DNA of 64,000 nt from DATFQI01 sp963816955. GTDB taxonomy: Bacteria > Actinomycetota > Thermoleophilia > Solirubrobacterales > Solirubrobacteraceae. The translations under genes and the position numbers were made by a program. The notes under the pieces were generated by a model. The model worked only from the letters and a program-made list of their open reading frames with translations, searched no databases and was not told the DNA's origin. Shown in pieces: positions 25,623-33,736 of this stretch (positions within the stretch are counted from its first letter, which is position 1; each line of letters opens with the position of its first letter). The DNA is taken from the NCBI GenBank assembly GCA_963816955.1, contig CAWFME010000008.1:62001-126000 (forward strand), written 5' to 3'.

Positions 25623-25798
25623 TAGGGGCGACTGGCCAGGCGGGTCACTGCGGCGCACGCCAGCGCCACGGTGACCACCGCGAAGATCGGCGGGCCGAGC
25701 GGGAGGTCGAACTGCGTCGAGCCGATCCCCCAGGCGATCACGAAGAAGAGCGCGAGGCCGCAGTAGAGGAAGAAGGCGATGCCTGCGAGCCTGCGCAT
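25622..25798 (-). CDS. Small two-helix membrane protein, 58 aa
   Basis: The protein has two hydrophobic helices (LAGIAFFLYCGLALFFVIAW and PPIFAVVTVALACAAVTRLA) and nothing else recognisable. The ATG at 25798 gives the natural MRRLAG start; the longer upstream frame overlaps ogt and is unlikely. It lies 37 nt downstream of ogt. Confidence 0.6.
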   Translation of the reverse strand: MRRLAGIAFFLYCGLALFFVIAWGIGSTQFDLPLGPPIFAVVTVALACAAVTRLASRP

Positions 25799-25835
25799 GG
25801 CGCTTCCTTCGCTGCCGTCACGGCGCGTCCTGCGC

Positions 25836-26324
25836 TCACCAGAGCGTTGCACGGAAGCCTGCAACGACCTCCGCCTCGTGGGCCAGCAGCACGCGCTTGC
25901 GCTCGAGCCCGCCGCCATAGCCGACGAGCGTGCCGTCGGCGCCGATCACGCGATGGCACGGGACGACGATCGAGATCGGGTTGCGCCCGTTCGCCAGGCC
26001 GACCGCCCGCACTTTGCGCGGGTCGCCCAGCGTGGTCGCGAGCGCGCCGTAGGTCGTCGTCTCCCCGTACGGGATGCCGAGCAACAGGTCCCAGACGCTG
26101 CGCTGGAACGCGGTGCCGGCGGGCTTGAGCTCGAGCGCGAACTCCGTCCGCTCGCCCGCGAAGTACTCCGCGAGCTGGCGCGCCGGCTCGGCGAGGGCTG
26201 CCGGGTCGTGCTCCCAGTCGGGATCGACGTCGAACGGCGACATGTACAGGCGGGTCAGCGCGCCGTCCTCCGCGGTCAGGAGGATCTCCCCGACCGGGCT
26301 CTCGATGGTGGCGTAGGCGGTCAT
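25836..26324 (-). CDS. ogt: Methylated-DNA-protein cysteine methyltransferase
   Basis: Ogt transfers alkyl groups from O6-methylguanine to its own cysteine. The 162-residue protein has the usual N-terminal RNase H-like fold (IESPVGEILLTAEDGALTRL) and the C-terminal domain: GTAFQRSVWDLLLGIPYGET, ATTLGDPRKVRAVGLANGRN with the Arg finger, and the acceptor-Cys motif VVPCHRVIG. The start overlaps the alkA stop as ATGA, making a direct two-gene alkylation repair operon. Confidence 0.96.
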   Translation of the reverse strand: MTAYATIESPVGEILLTAEDGALTRLYMSPFDVDPDWEHDPAALAEPARQLAEYFAGERTEFALELKPAGTAFQRSVWDLLLGIPYGETTTYGALATTLGDPRKVRAVGLANGRNPISIVVPCHRVIGADGTLVGYGGGLERKRVLLAHEAEVVAGFRATLW

Positions 26325-27157
26325 GCGAGGCTCCAGAGGTGCTGGACGGCGTAGGAGCGCCAGGGCCTCCAGGCCTCGGCGCGGCGGGCGAGCGCGGCGG
26401 GGTCGGCGAGCCGCGCGAACCCGCGCCGCACGCCGAGGTCGGTCTCGAGCAGGACGTCGGGGTCGCCGCAGCGCATCGCGACGTAGTCGGCGGTCCACGG
26501 GCCCACCCCGCGCAGGGCCAGGAGCTCGGCCCGGTCGCGCGGGTCGAGGCCGGCCGCCATCGCCGCCGCCATCGCGACGAGCGCGCGGCCGCGGGCGCGC
26601 GGCATCGGCAGCGACTCGGGGTCGAGCGCGGCGAGGGCCGCGGGCGCCGGGAACAGGTGGGTGACGGCGCCGGCGGGCTCGGGCAGCGGTTCCCCGCAGC
26701 GCTCGGTCAGCCGGCCGGCCTGGGTGCGGGCGGCGGCGACGCTGACCTGCTGGCCGAGCACCGCGCGGACGGCGATCTCGGCGGGGTCGACGCAGCCGGG
26801 CACGCGGCGGCCGGGCGCATCTGCGACGAGCTCGCGCAGCAGCGGGTCGGCTTTCAGGGTGGCGTCGATCGCGCCGGGGTCGGCGTCCGCGTCGAGCAGC
26901 GTGCGGCACAGCTCGGCCGCCGCCGGCTCGTCGCGGGTGTCGCCGCGCTCCAATCGCCAGCATGGGCGGTCCGCGCCGAGCTCGAGCGCGATCACGCCCG
27001 GGCCGTGCGGCAGCCGCACGCCGCGGCGGTACGTCGTGTCCTCGACGGCCTCCACCCCGGGCACCGCCCGCGCGGCGAAGAACGCCAGCAGCGAGCTCGC
27101 GTGCAGGGGAAGGGTCGCGTCCAGCTCCATCGTGGTGGTGGAACGGGGCACGGCCAT
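26321..27157 (-). CDS. alkA: AlkA-like DNA-3-methyladenine glycosylase II
   Basis: This base-excision enzyme removes alkylated purines. The 278-residue protein has an N-terminal AlkA-type domain, the HhH-GPD core with AVLGQQVSVAAARTQAGRL, the helix-hairpin-helix LLALRGVGPWTADYVAMR and the catalytic Asp in LLETDLGVRRG. The domain order is that of E. coli AlkA. No Ada regulator domain is fused to it, although many actinobacteria carry Ada-AlkA fusions. The ATG at 27157 is preceded by a 19-nt gap after pcrA. Confidence 0.93.
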   Translation of the reverse strand: MAVPRSTTTMELDATLPLHASSLLAFFAARAVPGVEAVEDTTYRRGVRLPHGPGVIALELGADRPCWRLERGDTRDEPAAAELCRTLLDADADPGAIDATLKADPLLRELVADAPGRRVPGCVDPAEIAVRAVLGQQVSVAAARTQAGRLTERCGEPLPEPAGAVTHLFPAPAALAALDPESLPMPRARGRALVAMAAAMAAGLDPRDRAELLALRGVGPWTADYVAMRCGDPDVLLETDLGVRRGFARLADPAALARRAEAWRPWRSYAVQHLWSLA

Positions 27158-27176
27158 CGCGTGTGAGGCAGATCTC

Positions 27177-29371
27177 CTAGCGCTTGCGGATCGGCGCGTA
27201 ATCGGCCATCAGCTTGCGCTCGCGGCCGTCGCCCGCGAACCGCACCACGACGATCCCGCCGGGCTCGGTCTGGATCACCACGCCTTCGCCGAGCGTGGCG
27301 TGGACGACGTCGTCGCCCGTGCGGAAGACGGCGCCCGCACTGTCGCTGCGGGTCGCCTCCGCGGAGGCCGCGGCGGCGCCGGCCCAGGAGGCGATCCGGC
27401 CGGTCGGCAGGCCCGCGCGCTCGCGCTCGGGCTGGTCGGTCAGCTCGCGCGGGATCTCGTCGATGAAGCGCGAGCGGGTGCCGAACGACTGGGCGCCGCC
27501 GAACGAGTTGCGCCGGCGCGCGTAGGTGAGCGTGAGGTCGCGCATGGCGCGCGTGATGCCGACGTAGGCAAGCCGGCGCTCCTCCTCCAGCGCGCCCTCG
27601 TCGAGCGCGCGCGAGTGCGGGAACACGCCGTCCTCCATCCCGATCATGAACACGATCGGGTACTCGAGGCCCTTGGCGTTGTGCATCGTCATCAGCGTCA
27701 CCAGGCCCTCGTCGTCCTGGCGCGAGTCGGCGTCGGCCAGCAGCGAGATCTGCTGCAGGAACTCGCCGAGCGCGCCGCCCTCCTCGGCCGTGGCGTCGTA
27801 CTCGCGGGCGACCCGCACGAGCTCCTCGAGGTTCTCGATCCGGCCCTGCGCCTCGATCGTGCGCTCGGCCTCCAGCGCTTCCGTGTAGCCCGTCTCGCTC
27901 AGTGCCTCGGCGAGCACGTCGCCGGTCGACGCGCCACCGTCGACGCGCTCGCGCAGCCGCTCCATCGTCGACATGAAGCGCCCGAGCGCCTTCTGGGCCG
28001 CGGTGCCGAGCCCCGGCACGGAGCCGGCCTCCGCCGCCGCCTCCCACACCGGGATCCCCATCGTGTCGGCGTGGCTGAGCACGCGCGACAGCGACGTCTG
28101 CCCCAGCCCGCGCCGCGGCGAGTTCGCGATCCGCGTGAACGCGTTGGCGTCCTGCGGGTTCACGAGGAACGTCAGGTACGCGATCAGGTCGCGGATCTCC
28201 GCCCGCTCGTAGAACTTCGTGCCGCCGATGACCTGGTAGCCGATCTGCGCCCGCACCAGCATGTCCTCGAGCACCCGCGATTGCGCATTCGTCCGGTAGA
28301 AGACCGCGATCTCGGCGCGGCTGACCCCCTCGTCGACCATCCGCTCGATCTCGGCGGCCACGAACCGGGCCTCCGCATGCTCGTCCGCGAGCTCCCGCAC
28401 CCGCACCGGATCCCCCTCGCCGATCTCCGTCCACAGCGACTTCTCCATCCGCCCGCGGTTGTTGGCCACCACGGCGTTCGCAGCCGACAGGATCGTCTGC
28501 GTGGAGCGGTAGTTCTGCTCCAGCTTGACGACATGGGCGTCCGGGAAGTCTTCTCGAAAGTTGAGGATATTGGTGATGTCCGCTCCGCGGAACGCATAGA
28601 CGACTGCTCGTCGTCGCCGACCACCGCGAGGTTGCGGTGCTCGGAGCTGAGGAGCTGGAGCCAGCGGTACTGGGCGTGGTTGGTGTCCTGGTACTCGTCG
28701 ACGAGGATGTGGCGGAAGGCCGTCGCGTAGCGGTCGCGGACCTCCTGGAAGAGCTCGAGGACGTTGACGGCGCGGACGAGCAGGTCGTCGAAGTCCATCG
28801 CGTTCATGCGGTGCAGCTCGCGCTCGTAGTGCTCGTAGACGTCGGCGACGGTCTGCTCGAAGTAGGAGCCGACCATCTGGCGGTAGTCGTCGGCGGAGCG
28901 GAGCTTGTTCTTGGCGTCGGAGATCTGGGAGGCCATCGCGCGCGGGGTGAAGCGCTTGGTGTCCACGTCCAGGTCGTCGAGGCACTTCTTGATCAGCCGC
29001 CGCGAGTCCGCCGCGTCGTAGATCGTGAACTGGCGCGTGTAGCCGAGCCGGTGGGCGTCGGCGCGCAGCATCCGCACGCAGGCCGAGTGGAAGGTCATCA
29101 CCCACATCGCGCGGGTGGCGCGGCCGACCAGCAGCTCGACCCGCTCGCGCATCTCCTGGGCGGCCTTGTTGGTGAAGGTGATCGCCAGGATCTCGTCCGC
29201 GCGGGCCTGGCCCGTGCGCAGCAGGTAGGCGATCCGGTGGGTGAGCACGCGGGTCTTGCCCGAGCCGGCGCCCGCGAGGATCAGCAGCGGCCCCTCGCCC
29301 GAGGTGACCGCGTCGCGCTGGGGTGCGTTGAGACCCTCGAGGAGCTGGTCGGTGGAGGCGCTCGAAGGCAT
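27177..29371 (-). CDS. pcrA: UvrD/PcrA-type DNA helicase, with an apparent -1 frameshift
   Basis: This SF1A 3'-5' helicase acts in repair and in removing stalled complexes. Motifs appear in order but in two frames. First frame: AGAGSGKTRVLTHRIAYLL (Walker A), ITFTNKAAQEM, VDEYQDTNHAQY, AVVGDDEQS. Second frame: VYAFRGADITNILNF, LEQNYRS, FYRTNAQSR, TMHNAKGLEYPIVF, ERRLAYVGITRA and a C-terminal Tudor-like RNA polymerase-binding segment (VHATLGEGVVIQTEPGG). Adding one base near 28601, to read QSVYAFRG, joins them into about 731 residues, the normal length. A true loss of PcrA would be costly, so an indel error is likely. It diverges from the next gene. Confidence 0.88.
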
Positions 29372-29379
29372 CGGCTCCC

Positions 29380-29385
29380 ACGGTA
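29380..29385 (-). promoter_or_regulatory. Possible -10 element (TACCGT) of pcrA
   Basis: On the minus strand TACCGT lies 8 nt before the pcrA ATG, within the 51-nt divergent gap. No Shine-Dalgarno sequence is seen. Confidence 0.3.
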
Positions 29386-29422
29386 CCGCCCGTTCCGGAG
29401 GGCTCTGCCAGCATGCCCGCGC

Positions 29423-30322
29423 GTGAGCCTCACCGACGATATCCGGGCGGCCTGCAAGGCGGTCGCAGAGCGGGCGCAACGCGTGCAGATCCGCGAGGAG
29501 GCCGTCGAGGCGTACGCGGCGACGCTGCCCGCCGCGTCGCCGCCCGCGCCGGACCTAGCGCCGGGCGAGCCCGACGAGCGCCGCGCCGCCTTCCAGCTCA
29601 CCCTCAACGCGATCAACTTCGGCTCGGGCTGGTTCCCCACCTTGCGCAAGGCGCCCGGGATGTCGGGCTTCCGCACCATCGAGGCCGGCCTGCGCGCCCG
29701 CGGCCCGTGGACGGCGGACGAGCTCGCCGCCCTTGGCCGCGACGAGGCGGCCGCGACGCTCGGCCAGGACCCCGGGCACGAGCTGATGGGCCTGTTCGAG
29801 ACCGCCCTGCGCGAGCTGGGCGCCAAGGTCCGCGACGAGCACGGCGGCTCGTTCCTCGCGCTCGCGCGCGCCCATGACACCGCGGAGGGCCTCGCGACCG
29901 AGCTCGCGAGCTGGCCGACCTGGTTCGACGTCTCGCCCTACGGCGGCCGGCAGGTCCCGTTCTTCAAGCGCGCCCAGATCGCCGCCGCCGACCTCGCGCT
30001 CGCCGGCCTCGGCCCGAACCGGGACCTGCACCGCCTGACCCTGTTCGCCGACAACCTCGTCCCCCACGTGCTCCGGCTCGACGGCGTGCTCGAGCTCGAC
30101 GACGAGCTCGTGGCCCGGATCGACGCCGAAGAGCTGATCGAGCACGACTCGACCGAGGAGGTCGAGATCCGCGCCTGCGCGCTGCACGCGGTCGAGCTGC
30201 TCGTCGCCGCACACCCCGAGCCGACGACCGCCACGGCCGTCGACAACCACCTCTGGCACCGCGGCGCCGGCCCGCGCTACAAGGCGCGCCCCCGCCACCG
30301 CGCTCGCACGACCGCCTACTGA
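29423..30322 (+). CDS. Queuosine-salvage (DUF2419/Qng1-like) protein
   Basis: The 299-residue protein resembles the Q-nucleotide N-glycosylase family that frees queuine from queuosine 5'-phosphate. The family pattern is visible in order: FQLTLNAINFGSGWFPTLRK (the NxxNF-WP segment), GGSFLALA, PFFKRAQIAAADL, LTLFADNLVPHVLRLDGVL, VEIRACALHAVELL and, near the end, AVDNHLWHRGAGPRYK. Family enzymes use a conserved Asp in the FAD-x-x-VP segment, present here as FADNLVP. The bacterium would use it to recycle queuine. The start is GTG at 29423, divergent from pcrA. The stop overlaps the convergent PPOX gene by 7 nt. Confidence 0.75.
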   Translation: MSLTDDIRAACKAVAERAQRVQIREEAVEAYAATLPAASPPAPDLAPGEPDERRAAFQLTLNAINFGSGWFPTLRKAPGMSGFRTIEAGLRARGPWTADELAALGRDEAAATLGQDPGHELMGLFETALRELGAKVRDEHGGSFLALARAHDTAEGLATELASWPTWFDVSPYGGRQVPFFKRAQIAAADLALAGLGPNRDLHRLTLFADNLVPHVLRLDGVLELDDELVARIDAEELIEHDSTEEVEIRACALHAVELLVAAHPEPTTATAVDNHLWHRGAGPRYKARPRHRARTTAY

Positions 30323-30723
30323 GGCGCGTGCTCGAAGGGCAGCGTCATCTGCTGCACCTTCGCGGGCTCGATCAGGAACACCACTCCCGAGCGCATCGGG
30401 AACGGCGCGCCCGTGTACTTGACCGCGAGCCGATCGATGATCTCCAGCGCCGCGTCGCCCTCGACGGTCTCCACGACGCGGCCGCGGACCTGCGCCATCC
30501 GGTAGGGGTGCTCGTGGTCGGTGATCGAGAACGCCACGCGCGGGTCGCGCGCGAGGTTGCGCGCCTTGCGGGAGCCCGGCTGGGTGAAGAACACGACGTG
30601 CTCGCCCTCCAGCGCGGTCCAGACCGGGACGGAGTGCGGCGCGCCGCTCGGGAGCACCGTGGCGAGGTGGGCGTAGTTGGCGCCGTCGAAGAGCGCTCGG
30701 ACGTCGTCGGGCAGTGCGGTCAC
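30316..30723 (-). CDS. PPOX-class split-barrel oxidoreductase (F420 or FMN)
   Basis: The 135-residue protein has the split beta-barrel of the pyridoxamine-phosphate-oxidase/FDOR superfamily: AHLATVLPSGAPHSVPVW at the start, VVFFTQPGSRKARNLARDPR, VAFSITDHEHPYRMAQVRGR and a C-terminal strand pair ending VQQMTLPF. The motif SRKARNLARDPRVA is common in the F420-dependent subgroup of actinobacteria. The cofactor cannot be confirmed by eye. The start is GTG at 30723. Confidence 0.82.
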   Translation of the reverse strand: MTALPDDVRALFDGANYAHLATVLPSGAPHSVPVWTALEGEHVVFFTQPGSRKARNLARDPRVAFSITDHEHPYRMAQVRGRVVETVEGDAALEIIDRLAVKYTGAPFPMRSGVVFLIEPAKVQQMTLPFEHAPQ

Positions 30724-30799
30724 GGCGGCATCGTCCCAGCAAGCGCACCGATCGGTCCAGTCCGGCTCAACGCGCGGGGACGCTCGCCGATCAACGGGG

Positions 30800-33193
30800 A
30801 TGGTGGATCGCGTCCTCGCACCCTTGGCACGCCTGCTCCCGTACGCGGGGCACGTCAGCCCGCGCCGTCGCCGGGCGGCCGCGGCGGCGGCCGGCGTGCT
30901 GCTGCTGTCGCTCGCAGTGCACCTCACCTACACCGCGCTCGGCGTCGGCGCGGGCTCCGACACCGTCGACACCGTCGTCAACCGCTGGGGCCAGCAGCTC
31001 GTCATGGGCGCCGCCGTGGCGCTGTGCGCGCTGCGCGTGCGCCGCGAGGACCCCGATCGGGGGACGTGGCTCGCGCTGACCGTCGCGCTCGGCTGCTGGA
31101 CGCTCGGCAACACCTACTGGAACGCCGTCCTCTACACCGTCGAGGAGCCGTCCTTCCCCTCCCCGGCCGATGCCGGCTGGCTGCTCTTCTACCCCTTCGC
31201 CTACCTGTGCCTGGGCCTGCAGGCCCGCCGCACGGCGCACAAGCTGCCCGCGAGCATGTGGCTCGACGGGCTCGTGGGCGTGCTCGCCGTCTCCGCCGTC
31301 GGCATCGTGGCCCTGATCGCGCCGCTGACCGCGGGCCAGGACGTCAGCACGAGCGAGCTGATCTTCGGCTCGGCCAACGGGATCCTCGACCTGTTCCTGC
31401 TGTCGCTGGTGATCGCGTTCCTCGGGCTCGGCGGCGGCGGCCGCGGCCGCGCCTGGCTGCTCCTGGGCGTCGGCTTCGCCGTCTGGACGGGCGCCGACTT
31501 CACGCTCCTGCGCCAGTTCGCCGCGAACACCTACGAGTCGGGCGGCGCGCTGGACTCGATGTGGCTCGTGGGCGCGGCGATCATGGCGCTCGCGCCCTGG
31601 CAGCCGCCGCCGGCCAAGATCGAGAAGCGCCGCGCCGACTGGCGCATCCTGGCGCTGCCGTTCGGAGCGAGCGTCGCGGCGATCGGGCTGCTGCTGGCCG
31701 CGGGCCTGCAGTCCCACCAGCCCGTCGCCGTGGTCTTCGCGGCAGCCGCCTTGATGACCGCGATGGTGCGCACGACGATCAGCGTCTACGAGCTGCGCCG
31801 GTTCGCCGAGACCCGCCGCCAGGCCACGACGGACGAGCTCACGGGGCTCCCGAACCGGCGCTGGTTCGACAGCGAGCTGCGCCGCGCGATCGAGCAGGCC
31901 GGCAAGGCCGGTGCGCAGCTCGCCCTGCTCGTGATCGACCTCGACCACTTCAAGGAGCTCAACGACACGCTCGGGCACCACGCGGGTGACCGCGTGCTCG
32001 CGCAGCTCGGCCCCCGCATCCGCACGGCCCTGCGGGCGGGCGACGACGTCGCCCGCCTCGGCGGCGACGAGTTCGCGGTGCTGCTGCCGAGCGCGGGCGC
32101 GACCGCGGCCGACGGCGCCGGCGAGCGGATCGCCGCGGCGCTCTCGCAGCGCTTCACGGTCGAGGGCATCGAGCTGCAGATCGCCGCCAGCATCGGCGTG
32201 GCGCTGTTCCCCGAGCACGGCCAGGACGCCGAGACGCTGCTGCAGCGCGCCGACGTAGCGATGTACCAGGCCAAGCGCCGCCGCTCGGGCACCGAGTTCT
32301 ACGCGCGCGAGCGCGACCTGCACACCCGCGAGCGCCTGCAGCTGATCGGCGAGCTGCGCGACGCCGTCGCCCAGGACCGCCTCACGCTGCACTTCCAGCC
32401 CAAGCTCGAGCTCGGCCGCAACCGCGTCGCCGGCGTCGAGGCGCTCGTGCGCTGGCCGCACCCGACCCGCGGCCTGGTCCCGCCGGACGAGTTCATCCCG
32501 CTGGCCGAGCAGACCGGCGTGATCGGCCCGCTGACCGAGCTCGTCATCCGCAAGGCGCTGCGCCAGGCCGCCGACTGGGCCGAGCGCGGGATCGCGCTCA
32601 CGATGGCCGTCAACGTCTCGGCGACCAACCTGATCGAGGAGGGCTGGACCGACGGGGTGCTGGCCGCGCTGGAGCGCGCGGGCGTGCGCCCGGACCGGTT
32701 CGTGGTCGAGATCACCGAGGACGTGCTGATGACCGACCCGGAGCGCTCGCTGACCGCGCTCGCCGAGCTGTCGGCCGCCGGCGTGCGCGTCTCCCTGGAC
32801 GACTTCGGGACGGGCTACTCCTCGCTGTCCTACCTCAAGCGGCTGCCGGTCGACGAGCTCAAGATCGACCGCTCGTTCGTGTTCGAGATGGGCACCGACC
32901 CGGCGGACGCCGCCATCGTGCAGACGGCGATCGACCTCGGCCGGCGGCTCGGGATCAGCGTCGCCGCCGAGGGCGTCGAGGACGAGGCGACGCTGCGCCG
33001 CCTCACGGACTACGGCGCGATGATCGCGCAGGGCTACCACATCGCCCGCCCGATGCCGGCGCCCGACCTCGAAGCGTGGCTCGCCGCCGGCGGGTTCGTG
33101 TCACCTGCTCACAACGAAGACGTCGAGCGTGCGCGGCCCGTGGACGCCCTCTACGCGGTCGAGCTCGATGTCCGAAGTGGCGGACGGGCCTGA
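30800..33193 (+). CDS. Membrane GGDEF-EAL protein (c-di-GMP turnover), second copy
   Basis: The 797-residue protein has an N-terminal membrane region of about nine or ten helices (residues ~20-330), a GGDEF domain (TTDELTGLPNRRWFDSEL, DLDHFKELNDTLGHHAGD, RLGGDEFAVLL) and an EAL domain (LHFQPKLEL, GVEALVRWPHP, AVNVSATNL, VEITEDVLM, SLDDFGTGYSSL, SVAAEGVED). Both catalytic motifs are intact. The ATG at 30800 gives MVDRVLAPLARLL; an earlier start would add a disordered segment. The last ~35 residues lie beyond the normal end of EAL proteins and overlap the 3' end of lutC on the other strand by 93 nt. Confidence 0.92.
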   Translation: MVDRVLAPLARLLPYAGHVSPRRRRAAAAAAGVLLLSLAVHLTYTALGVGAGSDTVDTVVNRWGQQLVMGAAVALCALRVRREDPDRGTWLALTVALGCWTLGNTYWNAVLYTVEEPSFPSPADAGWLLFYPFAYLCLGLQARRTAHKLPASMWLDGLVGVLAVSAVGIVALIAPLTAGQDVSTSELIFGSANGILDLFLLSLVIAFLGLGGGGRGRAWLLLGVGFAVWTGADFTLLRQFAANTYESGGALDSMWLVGAAIMALAPWQPPPAKIEKRRADWRILALPFGASVAAIGLLLAAGLQSHQPVAVVFAAAALMTAMVRTTISVYELRRFAETRRQATTDELTGLPNRRWFDSELRRAIEQAGKAGAQLALLVIDLDHFKELNDTLGHHAGDRVLAQLGPRIRTALRAGDDVARLGGDEFAVLLPSAGATAADGAGERIAAALSQRFTVEGIELQIAASIGVALFPEHGQDAETLLQRADVAMYQAKRRRSGTEFYARERDLHTRERLQLIGELRDAVAQDRLTLHFQPKLELGRNRVAGVEALVRWPHPTRGLVPPDEFIPLAEQTGVIGPLTELVIRKALRQAADWAERGIALTMAVNVSATNLIEEGWTDGVLAALERAGVRPDRFVVEITEDVLMTDPERSLTALAELSAAGVRVSLDDFGTGYSSLSYLKRLPVDELKIDRSFVFEMGTDPADAAIVQTAIDLGRRLGISVAAEGVEDEATLRRLTDYGAMIAQGYHIARPMPAPDLEAWLAAGGFVSPAHNEDVERARPVDALYAVELDVRSGGRA

Positions 33194-33736
33194 GACGAAC
33201 GTGACCGGGCGGCCCTCCGCGGCCGCCCCGGCGAGCTGTGCGACGGCGTCCGGGATCGCCGCGACGATCCGCTCGGCCTCGACCACGCACACGTGGTAGT
33301 CGGGCACGAGCGTGATGGCGCGCCGGCCGGAACGGGCGCCGCCGTCGAGCACGATCGTGCCCGTCTCGGCGATCGCCAGCGCGCAGCCGGTCAGCACGCC
33401 GTCGAAGCCGTCCAGCTCGCGCGGGCCCAGCGGCGGGTCGTCGGCGACGAGCTCCAGGCCGTCGACGGAAGCCGGACCCCCGGACGGCGTGACCAGCCGG
33501 CGGGCGCCGCGCTCTGCGCAGGCCGCCGCGACCGCCGCGGGCAGCTCGGCCGCGCTCACGCGGCGGACCGTGGCGCGGTAGTCGGCACAGCGCTCGCAGA
33601 ACAGCTCCACCACGTCGCCGCCCGACGGTGCCGGCTCCCCTGCGCCGCGATAGGAGCGCGGGACCTCGGGCACGGCCGGCGTGCCCCCGAGCGCGCCCTG
33701 GATCCGCCGCAGGACCTCAGCCCGAGCGTCGCTCAC
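33101..33736 (-). CDS. lutC: LutC-type lactate utilisation protein (LUD domain)
   Basis: LutC is the third subunit of the LutABC iron-sulfur L-lactate oxidation system. The 211-residue protein has the LUD fold: RRLVTPSGGPASVDG, FDGVLTGCALAIAETGTIVL, RRAITLVPDYHVCVV, VTFVSGPSATSDIEL and the C-terminal VHGPRTLDVFVV. AETGTIVLDGG and GPSATSDIE are the most diagnostic. It is last of three overlapping genes (lutA-lutB-lutC) and overlaps lutB by 20 nt at its start. Confidence 0.93.
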   Translation of the reverse strand: MSDARAEVLRRIQGALGGTPAVPEVPRSYRGAGEPAPSGGDVVELFCERCADYRATVRRVSAAELPAAVAAACAERGARRLVTPSGGPASVDGLELVADDPPLGPRELDGFDGVLTGCALAIAETGTIVLDGGARSGRRAITLVPDYHVCVVEAERIVAAIPDAVAQLAGAAAEGRPVTFVSGPSATSDIELDRVEGVHGPRTLDVFVVSR

